From: Syntrophorhabdales bacterium
Lineage (GTDB): Bacteria > Desulfobacterota > Syntrophorhabdia > Syntrophorhabdales > WCHB1-27
Direction of reading: 5' to 3'
DNA length: 57,547 bases
Assembly (NCBI GenBank): GCA_035541455.1
Contig: DATKNH010000094.1
Span: 1 to 57,547 of the forward strand
The stretch's first letter is position 1; the number at the start of each line of letters is the position of its first letter. Both the position numbers and the translations under genes were made by a program. This document shows, one piece after another, positions 10,701-19,292 of this stretch. The notes under the pieces were generated by a model. It had not been told where the DNA came from. It was given only the letters and a program-made list of their open reading frames with translations, and made no database searches.

Positions 10701-12008
10701 GGCATTGTCAAACTGCATTCCGTGAAAGTAGTTCTCAATAAAGAGGGCCAGCCGATAGTCATGAACCGGAACGGCGAAGTGGCCATCGTTGATACGGCAG
10801 GCCGTGAGAGAGAAAAATACCCGATCATTTACGGAGCAAAGCTCCGCGTGTCCGACGGACAGAAAGTGCCCGAGGGTCACGTACTGGCAGAGTGGGACCC
10901 GTACACGATCCCGATTCTTTCGGAGGTTTCCGGCCGAGTAAAATTCGGGGATATCTCTGAAGGTGTTACCATGGCAGAGCGCGTAGACGAAGTAACGGGC
11001 CTTGCCTACAAAGTTATCATAGAGTTCCGCGACACTGATGTGAGGCCGAGGATTTCGATTAAAGACGATAAGGGCAAGACGATTACGGTACCGGGTACGA
11101 CAAGCCTTGCCAGGTACATGCTTCCTATGGGAGCCCACATCGTCGTCAACGAAGGCGACATGATTCATGCGGGAGATGTCGTATCAAAGATTCCACGGGA
11201 GACCACCAAGACCAAGGATATTACCGGCGGTCTGCCCCGTGTTGCCGAACTCTTTGAGGCGCGTAGACCGAAGGAAAGCGCGATCGTTACGGAAGTGGAG
11301 GGTATGGTCTCTTTTGGCAAGCTCTCAAAAGGCAAGAGAGAGATCATGGTGACGCCTGACCGAGGTGAAGCGAGGAAATATACGATCCCGAAGGGTAAGC
11401 ACGTTATAGTCCACGAAGGCGATTACGTCAAGGCCGGCGAGCCGTTAATGGACGGTCCTGCCAACCCGCACGACGTACTTCGCATTCTTGGCATCAAGGA
11501 CCTCGCCAGGTACCTTGTGAACGAGATCCAGGAGGTCTACCAGCTTCAGGGCGTGAAGATCAACGATAAGCACATAGAGATCATCGTACGGCAGATGCTG
11601 AAACGGGTCAGGATCAAGGATGTGGGCGACACCAACTTCATTATCGACGAACCGGTGGAGTGGTGGGTCTTTGACGAAGAAAACCGACGCGCAATAGAGA
11701 GGGGAGGGCGCCCGGCTACAGCAGAGCCGCTCTTCCTCGGAATCACCAAAGCATCCCTGATAACCGACAGCTTCATCTCAGCTGCAAGCTTTCAGGACAC
11801 AACAAAAGTACTTACTCAGGCCTCGATTGAGGGTAGAGTCGACTACCTGCGCGGGCTCAAAGAAAACGTTATCATGGGCAGAATCATACCGGCAGGCACA
11901 GGTTTCACCAAGTACCGCAGTTACGAAATGGCGGCCATGGATAAAGGTGAGGAACTGCTCGAGCCGCTGCCGCCGGAAGCCAGCTCACTGGCCGAGATTG
12001 CGGAGTAG
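7797..12008 (+). CDS. rpoC: DNA-directed RNA polymerase subunit beta'
   Basis: A 1403-residue beta' subunit. It shows the N-terminal zinc-binding cysteines (CICGKY ... CEKCGVEV), the catalytic magnesium motif [12 protein letters not shown], the bridge-helix/trigger-loop region ([25 protein letters not shown]) and the second zinc site ([13 protein letters not shown]). It starts with TTG at 7797 after GGGAGGA; no better codon is available. Its last 24 bases overlap the 3' end of the convergent gene cpoB, and its likely terminator lies inside cpoB. Confidence 0.98.
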   Translation: MEDYFKIFEKQKDPLSYTAMKLSLASPELIEKWSFGEVKKPETINYRTFKPEKDGLFCARIFGPVKDYECICGKYKRMKHRGIICEKCGVEVIQSKVRRERMGHIQLASPIAHIWFLKSMPSKIGTLLELSIKEVERVLYFEMYIVIEPGPSPYQFAELITEEKYLEGREKYGEKFVGGIGAEAMRECLRRIDVEKVSKDIRTEMRDTSSDAKRKKLARRLKVIDAFRISGVRPDWMILDIIPVLPPELRPLVPLDGGRFATSDLNDLYRRVINRNNRLKRLMELNAPEIIIRNEKRMLQEAVDALFDNSKRGRIVTGTSKRPLKSLSDMLRGKQGRFRQNLLGKRVDYSGRSVIVVGPELRLHQCGLPKHMALELFKPFVYNRLIRKGFATTIKNAKKLVEKERPEVWDVLEEAIKEHPVLLNRAPTLHRLGIQAFEPMLIDGKAIQLHPLVCPAYNADFDGDQMAVHVPLSIEAQSEARVLMMSTNNILSPANGRPIIVPTQDIVLGLYYLTIERKYRTGEGKIFSDPEEVTIAYDSGEVDLHARIDVRMDGARVTTTPGRILLRQVIPAEIPFDVINRTMDKKTIGQLVDICYRKGGEKATVILSDRLKDIGFFYATLGGISISIDDMKIPQRKEELIKKASQEVKVVQNQYSEGLITDGERYNKVIDIWADVTERIADELMRELGSEKVEVPAVLPAKGFMPKKGDGKRAKAAPAHPVARPKFEYQDSLNPMYMMAHSGARGNAQQIRQLAGMRGLMAKPSGEIIETPITSNFREGLTVLQYFISTSGARKGLADTALKTANSGYLTRRLVDVAHDVIVAETDCGTFDGIEVTALMEGGEVIEQLGTRILGRVSLEELRDPDGEVIVRRNDEIREEHLKKIDEAGLEKVRIRSVLTCRSKRGVCALCYGRDLARGRLVSIGEAVGIIAAQSIGEPGTQLTMRTFHIGGAASRRVEQSTLEARNEGIVKLHSVKVVLNKEGQPIVMNRNGEVAIVDTAGREREKYPIIYGAKLRVSDGQKVPEGHVLAEWDPYTIPILSEVSGRVKFGDISEGVTMAERVDEVTGLAYKVIIEFRDTDVRPRISIKDDKGKTITVPGTTSLARYMLPMGAHIVVNEGDMIHAGDVVSKIPRETTKTKDITGGLPRVAELFEARRPKESAIVTEVEGMVSFGKLSKGKREIMVTPDRGEARKYTIPKGKHVIVHEGDYVKAGEPLMDGPANPHDVLRILGIKDLARYLVNEIQEVYQLQGVKINDKHIEIIVRQMLKRVRIKDVGDTNFIIDEPVEWWVFDEENRRAIERGGRPATAEPLFLGITKASLITDSFISAASFQDTTKVLTQASIEGRVDYLRGLKENVIMGRIIPAGTGFTKYRSYEMAAMDKGEELLEPLPPEASSLAEIAE

Positions 12009-12767
12009 CCTCTCCGCGATCCGCGCCTCATCGGTTTTAGGATAGAGCTCTACCACTCTCTTGAGCAGAGTGGTAGAGCTCTTTTTATCTCCCAGCGCTC
12101 CGAAAGCCTCTGCCTGGCGAAGCAGCGCCCTTGGCGCCTTCTCGCTGTTGGGATACTTGTCGATTACCTCTTGAAAACTGACGATCGCTTTCTCGGGATC
12201 CTTGAGATTCATGTAGGCTTCGCCCATCCAGTAGCGCGCATTGGGCGCAAGCGGCGTGTCGGGATAGGTTTGCACAAAGTCGGAAAAGGCGCGTATTGAA
12301 TCCTCATACTGGCCTTTCTGGAAAGCATCGAATGCACGCTTGTAAACCTCATCGTAATTCCCCTGCGGGGCCACAGGAGCCTTTTTCGGCGGTACTCCCG
12401 GACTGCTATTTTTTGTACCTTTAAGTTCCTTGAGTTCTCCCTTGGTTTCACCCCAATAGGCCCGCAGCTGCGAATCGAGTTCGTCCAGTTTTCCAAGGAT
12501 GTTTTTGATTTTTTCGTCATTGCTCTCTGCAGACATCGAGAGATCGACAAACTGCTTGCGGGTCAACTCCTCCACTGATCGCATGCTCTGGTTAAGGGCT
12601 GACATATCCTTCTCCAGCTTGGACAGCCTCGCATCGGTGGCATCCTTGTAGGAGCGGAATTCCCGATAGACGGTCGTGACGTCTCTTCTCACGTCTGCTA
12701 CCTCCGAAGAAGAAGCGCAGCCAAGTAACGCAAGAAAAAGGAAGTACAAGGGGAGATGTTTTTTCAT
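11985..12767 (-). CDS. cpoB: CpoB/YbgF, Tol-Pal-associated TPR lipoprotein
   Basis: A 260-residue exported protein. It begins [20 protein letters not shown], a lipoprotein signal with lipobox LLGC, so unlike the soluble E. coli protein it is probably lipid-anchored. A coiled-coil segment (about 25-110) is followed by a linker and three or so TPRs (about 130-258: [39 protein letters not shown]). CpoB coordinates outer-membrane constriction with peptidoglycan synthesis. It is last in the tolB-pal-cpoB operon. The codons for [16 protein letters not shown] double as the rpoBC terminator. Confidence 0.9.
   Translation of the reverse strand: MKKHLPLYFLFLALLGCASSSEVADVRRDVTTVYREFRSYKDATDARLSKLEKDMSALNQSMRSVEELTRKQFVDLSMSAESNDEKIKNILGKLDELDSQLRAYWGETKGELKELKGTKNSSPGVPPKKAPVAPQGNYDEVYKRAFDAFQKGQYEDSIRAFSDFVQTYPDTPLAPNARYWMGEAYMNLKDPEKAIVSFQEVIDKYPNSEKAPRALLRQAEAFGALGDKKSSTTLLKRVVELYPKTDEARIAERLLRNLGQ
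12044..12086 (+). terminator. Rho-independent terminator for rpoBC, embedded in cpoB
   Basis: AGAGCTCTACCACTCT (12044-12059) and its exact reverse complement (12067-12082) form a perfect 16-bp stem with a 7-base loop, followed by TTTT (12083-12086). It lies 36 bases downstream of the rpoC stop. It also lies wholly inside the coding sequence of cpoB on the other strand. No comparable T-tract follows on the minus strand, so it should act only on rightward transcription. Confidence 0.85.
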
Positions 12768-12781
12768 ATCGCCGTCCTCTC

Positions 12782-13357
12782 TTACTCGACTTTGAAATGG
12801 GCTCTACGGTTCTTGGCCCAGGCTTCTTCTGTGTGTGCAGGATCCACGGGTACTTCTTTTCCGTAAGAGACGGTTTTTATCCGGTCATCCTTGACTCCTG
12901 CTTTGACAAGCTGATTCTTTACTGCTTCCGCCCTCTTTTCTCCGAGAGCGAGGTTGTATTCAATAGTACCTCTTTCGTCGCAGTGGCCCTCGACTGTCAC
13001 CTTGGCTGCTTGGTTCTGGCTCATCCAGGTTGCCACATTGGTGATTACACTCTGGTACTTGGGGTCCACGGTGTAACTATTAAACTCGAACAGAATATCC
13101 GTGAACGCAGCCACGCTTTTTTTCATCTGCTCCTGGAGCATTTTCTGCCGCTCCAGGTCACGCTGCAGGAGTTCCTCTTCTATGGCTTTCTTTTCTCTGG
13201 CCTTTCTCTCCTGCTCAGCCTGGGAATCCTGTGTTTGGGCTTCCGATACAGCGGGCTGGGCGGCGCGTTCGGTAATCGGCACGTGCACCGGCTTGGGGGA
13301 ACATGCGCAAACAAAAAGCATTGCGACCGATACGAACAGGCAACATACTAATTTCAT
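12782..13357 (-). CDS. pal: Peptidoglycan-associated lipoprotein Pal
   Basis: A 191-residue lipoprotein. The signal peptide ends in the lipobox-like LFVCAC (mature Cys near residue 19). A charged helical linker rich in Glu, Arg and Gln (about 40-80) is followed by an OmpA-like peptidoglycan-binding domain (about 85-190). That domain has VEGHCDERGTIEYNLALGEKRAEAVKNQL and the C-terminal KNRRAHFKV. It anchors the outer membrane to peptidoglycan and binds TolB. It sits 14 bases before cpoB and 9 bases after tolB. Confidence 0.94.
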   Translation of the reverse strand: MKLVCCLFVSVAMLFVCACSPKPVHVPITERAAQPAVSEAQTQDSQAEQERKAREKKAIEEELLQRDLERQKMLQEQMKKSVAAFTDILFEFNSYTVDPKYQSVITNVATWMSQNQAAKVTVEGHCDERGTIEYNLALGEKRAEAVKNQLVKAGVKDDRIKTVSYGKEVPVDPAHTEEAWAKNRRAHFKVE

Positions 13358-13366
13358 ATTCCACCT

Positions 13367-14647
13367 CTAGGGTACGAATTTGGGTTGTGTATCTTCGCCG
13401 GCAGTGAACGAGAGCGCTCGTCTATTATCACCGTTGTGGAGCATGAGGTAGACTCCTGCTTTCTTACCATTGGCCGAAGAGTAGAGTATGTATCTCCCGC
13501 ACGGCGAGAACTGCGGGGAATCATTTACACCGCCATCCGTTAAGATGCGCGGCTCGGTGCCATCGGCTTTCATGATGCATATCTCCAGCGCACCGTCCGT
13601 CTTGCAGCTGTATGCGATGAGGTCGCCTTTGGGCGAGAGCGCCGGTGCTGTATTGTAGTTACCCGCATACGTAAGCCTCTTTGATTCCCCGGAAGAGACA
13701 TCCTTGATAAAGATCTGGGGAGTTCCGTACATGTCGGAGACAAAAACCATCCTCTTTCCATCGGGGCTGAAGCTTGGTGACGTGAGTATCCCCTCCTGCC
13801 GCATCAGGACCTTCTTCTCCTTTGTCTCAACATTTGCTGTTAAGATCGTAGAGTATTTTCCCGATGTGTGCGTGTAGACAAGCGTGCGCTTGTCCAGCCA
13901 CGTGGATGGCAGCTTTACGCCTTCTTCTCTGTCGACATAGATCTCATTCTGCCTTTCTACATTTATCACGAAAAGGTTCGGCCGCCCATCCTTGTAAGAG
14001 GTGAAGGCCAGGTACTTGCCATCCGGGGAGAGGCAGGGCGAGACAAGTAATTTACCGTACCCGGTAAGCTTCTTCTGGTTGGCTCCATCAAGGTCTGCAA
14101 TATAGACATCTTTTCCCTGCCTGCCTCCCGAGACGAAGAGCACCCTTGAACTCATGATGCCTCGTTCACCGGTCACCGCCTGTATGATGTCGTCCGCCAG
14201 CCTGTGTGTAAGCCTTCTCCAATCATCTGCCGTGGTGCGGTACCTTTTCGCAAAGAGCAGCGTACCGTCGCTCGAATCATAGAGGTATACCTCCAGAGTC
14301 AGCCCTTCACCTTGAGTCTGCAGCAGGCCCTTGCATACCAGCTCGATGCCCAGAGAACGCCAGTTCTCAAAACGTATCTCTTCTTTCTTGACCCCTTCAT
14401 CCGTCAACTGCTTGTCCATGACGGTCTTGGGTGCGACAATAAAGAAACCGGACATGTCGAGGTCTTTTGCGAGCAGATCTCCCATGTCACTCTTCACTTT
14501 TGCCCCGTTGTCACTCTTAAAAGGAGGAGTGGCTATGGTGACTTTCTTATAGGACTGTCCGTAAATATCCAGAGAAACCTTGGCTGATACAGGTTCAACG
14601 GCAAGCGTCAAGCATATGCTTACTACTAAACAAAGGTATCGTATCAT
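13367..14647 (-). CDS. tolB: Tol-Pal system beta-propeller protein TolB
   Basis: A periplasmic TolB of about 426 residues. A signal peptide (MIRYLCLVVSICLTLAVEPVSA) is followed by the N-terminal TolB domain (to about 150), then a six-bladed WD-like propeller with repeated SPDGK or SPxG motifs (LSPDGKYLAFTS, FSPDGKRMVFVS, LSPKGDLIAYSC, FSPCGRYILYSS). An upstream ATG at 14662 exists. ATG 14647 has GGAG five bases before it and gives a cleaner signal peptide. tolQRA are not in the window. Confidence 0.93.
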   Translation of the reverse strand: MIRYLCLVVSICLTLAVEPVSAKVSLDIYGQSYKKVTIATPPFKSDNGAKVKSDMGDLLAKDLDMSGFFIVAPKTVMDKQLTDEGVKKEEIRFENWRSLGIELVCKGLLQTQGEGLTLEVYLYDSSDGTLLFAKRYRTTADDWRRLTHRLADDIIQAVTGERGIMSSRVLFVSGGRQGKDVYIADLDGANQKKLTGYGKLLVSPCLSPDGKYLAFTSYKDGRPNLFVINVERQNEIYVDREEGVKLPSTWLDKRTLVYTHTSGKYSTILTANVETKEKKVLMRQEGILTSPSFSPDGKRMVFVSDMYGTPQIFIKDVSSGESKRLTYAGNYNTAPALSPKGDLIAYSCKTDGALEICIMKADGTEPRILTDGGVNDSPQFSPCGRYILYSSANGKKAGVYLMLHNGDNRRALSFTAGEDTQPKFVP

Positions 14648-15530
14648 TCTTTCTCCATTCATGTATCGTTTTCAGAAAAGCCTGCACCTGTGGCGACTGA
14701 CTTTTTCCCTTCTTGAGGATTGTGTAAAATGAACGTTTGACGCCTGGGATACCATCGACGTTAAGGACCTTGAGACTATGGTTCTTTACCTCGTCTCTGA
14801 CTGCCCGCAGCGACACATAGGCGACACCCATACCTTGCTTGACTGCTTCCTTGATTGCTTGCGTGTCTCCCAACTCTGCGACTATTTGCATATCTCCCGG
14901 TCCGATTCCTTTTTTTCGCAAGGCAAGATCAAAGCACTTGCGTGTGCCTGAACCGGCTTCCCGCGTGATCAAGGGGCAGCGCTTCATTTCTTCTATGTCG
15001 ATTGAATCTGCATAGGTCGGCGGTGCTACAAATACGATAAGGTCATCGAGGAAAGCCTGATACGCGACCTTCCGTGTTTCATCTTTTGCACCTACAAATC
15101 CAATGTCAAAATCCCCTTGCTCAACCTTGTCCGTTATATCTCCCGTATCAGATATGGTCAGCTGGAGTTGAATTCCTTCGTAGTTCTCTCTGAATAGTTT
15201 CAGGATCGGCGGAAGCACGTACACACCAGGTATGTTACTTGCCCCCATGCGGATAGTGCCCAGCCGGAGCCCTTTAAAGGCTGCTATGGCGGCCGCTGCT
15301 TCTTCCTGCAGCGCGATGAAATCTTTGGCATATCGGAAAAGAATTTCTCCTGCCCTGGTCAGAGCAAGCCCCCGCTTGGTGCGATCTATGAAGCGTATGC
15401 CAAATGAGGTCTCCAGATCGACCATCTGTTTGCTCACGGTGGGCTGTGTGAGGTGGAGCTCCTCTCCGGCCTTGGTGAAGCTCTTCAGTTCGACTATCTT
15501 CAGAAACGTCTCCAGATGTCTTAGATTCAC
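14595..15530 (-). CDS. LysR-family transcriptional regulator
   Basis: A 311-residue LysR regulator. The N-terminal winged helix-turn-helix is clear (MNLRHLETFLKIVELKSFTKAGEELHLTQPTVSKQM). A periplasmic-binding-like effector domain follows (about 90-295), of the CysB/CysL subgroup by appearance. The start is GTG with no visible Shine-Dalgarno. A possible promoter (TTGAAT 15567-15562, TATATA 15544-15539) lies so close that the transcript may be nearly leaderless. The 3' end overlaps the tolB start by 53 bases, so the two may be co-transcribed. The effector is unknown. Confidence 0.88.
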   Translation of the reverse strand: MNLRHLETFLKIVELKSFTKAGEELHLTQPTVSKQMVDLETSFGIRFIDRTKRGLALTRAGEILFRYAKDFIALQEEAAAAIAAFKGLRLGTIRMGASNIPGVYVLPPILKLFRENYEGIQLQLTISDTGDITDKVEQGDFDIGFVGAKDETRKVAYQAFLDDLIVFVAPPTYADSIDIEEMKRCPLITREAGSGTRKCFDLALRKKGIGPGDMQIVAELGDTQAIKEAVKQGMGVAYVSLRAVRDEVKNHSLKVLNVDGIPGVKRSFYTILKKGKSQSPQVQAFLKTIHEWRKNDTIPLFSSKHMLDACR

Positions 15531-15597
15531 TGAGATAGTATATATACCAGATGGTGGTCCAATTCAAGCGAGATGGGCTTTCGCGCATAGTCATGCT

Positions 15598-15625
15598 TTG
15601 CGAAAGGGCGGGGAAAAGGTATAAT
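15598..15625 (+). promoter_or_regulatory. Sigma-70-type promoter for glgB
   Basis: TTGCGA at 15598-15603, a 16-base spacer, and a perfect TATAAT at 15620-15625. The glgB start is 41 bases downstream of the -10 box. It points away from the divergent lysR gene. Confidence 0.65.
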
Positions 15626-15665
15626 GTCTCTATAGTAAACGACTCCGTGAATCAAGGGTGACGGA

Positions 15666-17864
15666 ATGGTATCCAAGCAGGATGTAGAAAAAATTGTCAG
15701 GTCAGCGCATCACGATCCTTTCGAAGTTCTGGGTGCTCACCAGCTTCGTTCGGGAGGGAAGCAGGCAGTGGCTGTGCGCGCCTTTCTTCCTGAAGCCACG
15801 GAGGCACGTGTGGTCAGGTTGGACACAGCAGAGATCTGCCCGATGAAAAAACTTCACCCGGACGGTTTTTTCGAAGCGATAGCAAAGAATACCGATCAGA
15901 TATTCTCTTACCGCCTCAGGATTACACGCAACGATGGCCGCGAAGAAGAATTTGTGGATCCATATTCCTTTCTGCCGGTGCTCACGGAGTACGACCTCTA
16001 TCTGATCGGGGAGGGAACGCATTACAAGAAATATGAAAAACTGGGTGCACACCAAATCGTTGTTGATGGCACACCAGGGGTATTATTTGCTGTCTGGGCT
16101 CCCAACGCACAGAGGGTGAGCGTTATAGGTGATTTTAACGACTGGGACGGCAGGCGTCATCAAATGCGGGTGCGAGGTTCGTCGGGTGTCTGGGAGCTTT
16201 TTATTCCCTCGCTTGGTCAAGGGACTCTTTACAAATTCGAGGTGAAGTCGAGGGGCAAAGGGGTTCTTATGGACAAAGCCGATCCTTACGCTTTCTACAG
16301 CGAACTTCGACCAAAGAGCGCCTCTGTGGTGTGGGATATCGACCGTTACGCGTGGTCCGATGAAGGGTGGATGAAAGAACGGCGGGAGAAAAACCTGTTC
16401 GAAGGGCCGCTTTCAATTTATGAAGTGCATCTCGGCTCCTGGAGAAGAGTCCCCGAGGAAGGGAACCGCTGGGAGACATACAGGGAAATGGCCCACTCTC
16501 TCGTGCCGTATGTGAAGGAGATGGGCTATACGCATCTTCAGCTTCTTCCGATCAGCGAGCATCCATTCGATGAGTCATGGGGCTATCAGACCACGGGTTA
16601 CTATTCGTGCACAAGCCGCTATGGTCAACCTGAGGACTTCATGTACTTTGTGGATCAGTGTCATAAGGCCGGGATCGGTGTAATCATAGACTGGGTGCCG
16701 GCTCACTTCCCCAGAGACGCTCACGGGCTTGGCTACTTCGACGGCACAGCCCTTTACGAACATGAAGATCCACGAAAAGGGGAGCACCGGGATTGGGGCA
16801 CCCTGATTTTCAATTATGACAGAAAAGAGGTTGCCAATTTTCTTATAGCAAACGGATTATTCTGGCTGGACAAGTATCACATAGATGGATTGCGCGTGGA
16901 TGCTGTGGCATCGATGCTTTACCTTAATTACTCAAGAGAACCAGGGGACTGGACGCCGAACAAGTATGGCGGGAATGAAAATCTGGAGGCTGTGGCTTTC
17001 ATCAGACGGTTTAATGAAGTTGTGCACGGGGCCCACCCGGGCATACTGACTGTGGCGGAAGAGTCAACTGCCTGGCCCATGGTATCCCGCCCGACTTACG
17101 TCGGAGGGCTTGGCTTCAGCATGAAATGGAACATGGGCTGGATGCATGACATACTGGACTATTTTTCAAGGGATCCGATTTACCGGAAGCACCACCAGAA
17201 CAATCTGACGTTTGCTCTTCTTTACGCGTTCACAGAGAACTTTATTTTGCCTCTTTCCCACGATGAAGTAGTGCATGGCAAACGCTCTCTTGTCGACAAG
17301 ATGCCTGGAGACCTGTGGCAGAAATTTGCGAACTTGAGGCTTCTCTACAGTTACATGTACGCCCAGCCCGGCAAAAAACTGCTCTTCATGGGCGGCGAAT
17401 TCGGCCAGTGGTCTGAATGGTACTCGCAAACGAGTCTTGATTGGCATCTGCTGGGATACGAGCCTCACCGGGGACTCCAGCGCTTTGTGAGGGATTTGAA
17501 TGAACTCTACAAGCGTGAGCATTCAATGCACCAGGTCGATTTTACCCATGAGGGATTTGAGTGGGTTGACTTCGGGGATTTCAGCAATAGCGTTGTCTCC
17601 TTCGTGAGAAGGGCTAAGGATAGAAACGACTTCACCCTCTTTGTTTTCAATTTCACGCCTGTCGTGAGAGAGGGTTACAGAGTGGGTGTGCCGAGGTGGG
17701 GCTACTACAGGGAGATACTGAACAGCGATTCCGCACTCTATTGGGGAAGCAATGTCGGCAACCGCGGCGGAGTGCATGCTGAAGACGTGTGGTGGAATGG
17801 ACGACCCTACTCGATTGGATTGACTCTCCCACCGCTTGGGGCGCTGGCGTTCAAGCTGGCGTAG
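15666..17864 (+). CDS. glgB: 1,4-alpha-glucan branching enzyme
   Basis: A 732-residue GlgB of the long bacterial type. It has N-terminal N1 and carbohydrate-binding domains (about 1-215, with [25 protein letters not shown]), then the GH13 barrel with DWVPAHFP, the nucleophile motif [11 protein letters not shown], the acid/base region VAEESTAWP, and [12 protein letters not shown]. The C-terminal all-beta domain ends [11 protein letters not shown]. It makes alpha-1,6 branches in glycogen. No other glycogen genes are adjacent, and it has its own promoter. Confidence 0.95.
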   Translation: MVSKQDVEKIVRSAHHDPFEVLGAHQLRSGGKQAVAVRAFLPEATEARVVRLDTAEICPMKKLHPDGFFEAIAKNTDQIFSYRLRITRNDGREEEFVDPYSFLPVLTEYDLYLIGEGTHYKKYEKLGAHQIVVDGTPGVLFAVWAPNAQRVSVIGDFNDWDGRRHQMRVRGSSGVWELFIPSLGQGTLYKFEVKSRGKGVLMDKADPYAFYSELRPKSASVVWDIDRYAWSDEGWMKERREKNLFEGPLSIYEVHLGSWRRVPEEGNRWETYREMAHSLVPYVKEMGYTHLQLLPISEHPFDESWGYQTTGYYSCTSRYGQPEDFMYFVDQCHKAGIGVIIDWVPAHFPRDAHGLGYFDGTALYEHEDPRKGEHRDWGTLIFNYDRKEVANFLIANGLFWLDKYHIDGLRVDAVASMLYLNYSREPGDWTPNKYGGNENLEAVAFIRRFNEVVHGAHPGILTVAEESTAWPMVSRPTYVGGLGFSMKWNMGWMHDILDYFSRDPIYRKHHQNNLTFALLYAFTENFILPLSHDEVVHGKRSLVDKMPGDLWQKFANLRLLYSYMYAQPGKKLLFMGGEFGQWSEWYSQTSLDWHLLGYEPHRGLQRFVRDLNELYKREHSMHQVDFTHEGFEWVDFGDFSNSVVSFVRRAKDRNDFTLFVFNFTPVVREGYRVGVPRWGYYREILNSDSALYWGSNVGNRGGVHAEDVWWNGRPYSIGLTLPPLGALAFKLA

Positions 17865-17917
17865 AGGCTCGCATACTTTGACTTTTTTCGCCGGAGTTGC
17901 TATCATACCTGCAAGGA

Positions 17918-17992
17918 GGGCGGGTAGCTCAGCGGGAGAGCATCGGCCTTACAAGCCGGGGGTCGCAGGTTCAAAACCTGTCCCGCCTACCA
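17918..17992 (+). tRNA. tRNA-Val (TAC anticodon)
   Basis: Acceptor stem GGGCGGG (17918-17924) pairs with CCCGCCT (17982-17988) with a terminal G-U. D-arm AGCTCAGCGGGAGAGC. Anticodon loop CTTACAA gives anticodon TAC. T-arm GCAGG/CCTGT. Discriminator A and an encoded CCA (17990-17992). Confidence 0.95.
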
Positions 17993-18010
17993 TGAAAAGA
18001 GCACAAGAGC

Positions 18011-18087
<77 letters not shown>

Positions 18088-18318
18088 TTTCTTACGATTT
18101 ACTATAAATGCACCTTCCGAACGACTCCCCGTCACAGCATCAAACCCGATACTCTTTTAATCTTGGACCGAAACCAGTGAACTGCCGGCTTGCCAGCTCC
18201 AGCTTTTGTCGCCAATCGCGAGGGTGCAGCTGCGATCGATACATCGAGAAAGCACAAATCCTGGCAATTGGGATGAAACGGAGAACTGCGGCGTTTAGGG
18301 GGCGGATCGCAGTTAGTG

Positions 18319-18324
18319 TATAAT
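18319..18324 (+). promoter_or_regulatory. Probable -10 box for the glycosyltransferase gene
   Basis: A perfect TATAAT sits 18 bases before ATG 18343, with a TTAGGG or TTTAGG element about 17-18 bases upstream as a weak -35. The rest of the 18088-18342 gap after tRNA-Asp shows no gene or strong structure. The box means that a longer reading frame starting at GTG 18316 is unlikely. Confidence 0.45.
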
Positions 18325-18342
18325 AGGCGGAATGGGCAACAC

Positions 18343-19194
18343 ATGGTGACGGTTATCATCACAACCCATAACCGGCGCGCATACTTGAAAGCCGCGGTTG
18401 ATTCGGTCCTGGCTCAAGACTACCGGGATCTGGAGATCATCGTCATTGATGACGGCTCCACAGACGGTTCTATCGATGAACTGCTGGGCCTCCCGCTCCA
18501 CTATGTCTGGAAAGAAAACGGTGGGATATCCAGTGCGCGCAACGCAGGAATTGCTTTTGCGAAGGGCGACTACATTGCCTTTCTGGATGTGGATGACCTC
18601 TGGAAAAAGGGCAAGCTGTCGGCACAGCTAGAGGTGATGGAAAAAGAGAAGAGCCTGATATGCTACACAGACGAGATCTGGATACGGAATGGCAGATGGC
18701 TCAACCAGGGGCACAAACATAGGAAATACTCAGGGTTCATTTATGAACACTGCCTTCCCCTCTGCATTATCAGCCCCTCGTCCGCTCTTATCAAGAGGCA
18801 CGTGTTTGATGATGTGGGGCTGTTTGACGAATCATTGCCCGTATGCGAGGACTACGACATGTGGTTGCGCATCACCTGCCGTTATCCGGTATCGTTCGTG
18901 AAGAAACCCCTCATCGTAAAGCAGGGAGGTCACGCAGATCAACTCTCCCGTCGCTATGAAGCGATGGACCGGTTCCGGATCAAGAGCCTTGGAAAGATAC
19001 TTTCCCAGCAGATTCTGACGCCTGAGCAGAGAGCGCTCACTCTCGCCGAGCTCCAGAAGAAATGTCTCATCTACGCCAACGGCGCAAGAAAGAGGGGAAG
19101 GCTTGATGAGGCAGAAGAGTGCACCGCGCTCGCGGAAGCACTCGACGCAGCGATACAACCGGAGTCCCGTAAGGCAGCAGTAATTGATCGCTGA
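18343..19194 (+). CDS. Family 2 (GT-A) glycosyltransferase
   Basis: About 283 residues. The N terminus MVTVIITTHNRRAYLKAAVDSVLAQ, then IIVIDDGSTDGS, and the metal-binding DXD-like FLDVDDLW make it a GT2 nucleotide-sugar transferase. The later EDYDMWLRI segment matches the acceptor region of this family. It lacks membrane spans, so it is cytoplasmic or peripheral. It stands alone between tRNA genes and a minus-strand gene, so the acceptor cannot be guessed. A surface polysaccharide or protein glycan is likely for the family. Confidence 0.85.
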   Translation: MVTVIITTHNRRAYLKAAVDSVLAQDYRDLEIIVIDDGSTDGSIDELLGLPLHYVWKENGGISSARNAGIAFAKGDYIAFLDVDDLWKKGKLSAQLEVMEKEKSLICYTDEIWIRNGRWLNQGHKHRKYSGFIYEHCLPLCIISPSSALIKRHVFDDVGLFDESLPVCEDYDMWLRITCRYPVSFVKKPLIVKQGGHADQLSRRYEAMDRFRIKSLGKILSQQILTPEQRALTLAELQKKCLIYANGARKRGRLDEAEECTALAEALDAAIQPESRKAAVIDR

Positions 19195-19292
19195 GTCGCG
19201 TGATACGGCTGCGTAACGGGTAGGCCAATCTGTCAAGAGAAGCGGGTTTAACTGTTATGCAGCACGCTATACGCTATTGTCGATGAGCCCCA

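Noticed and set aside
18316-18342. GTG 18316 as the glycosyltransferase start
   Set aside because: It lies on a perfect TATAAT box, and the extra residues are not part of the GT2 fold.
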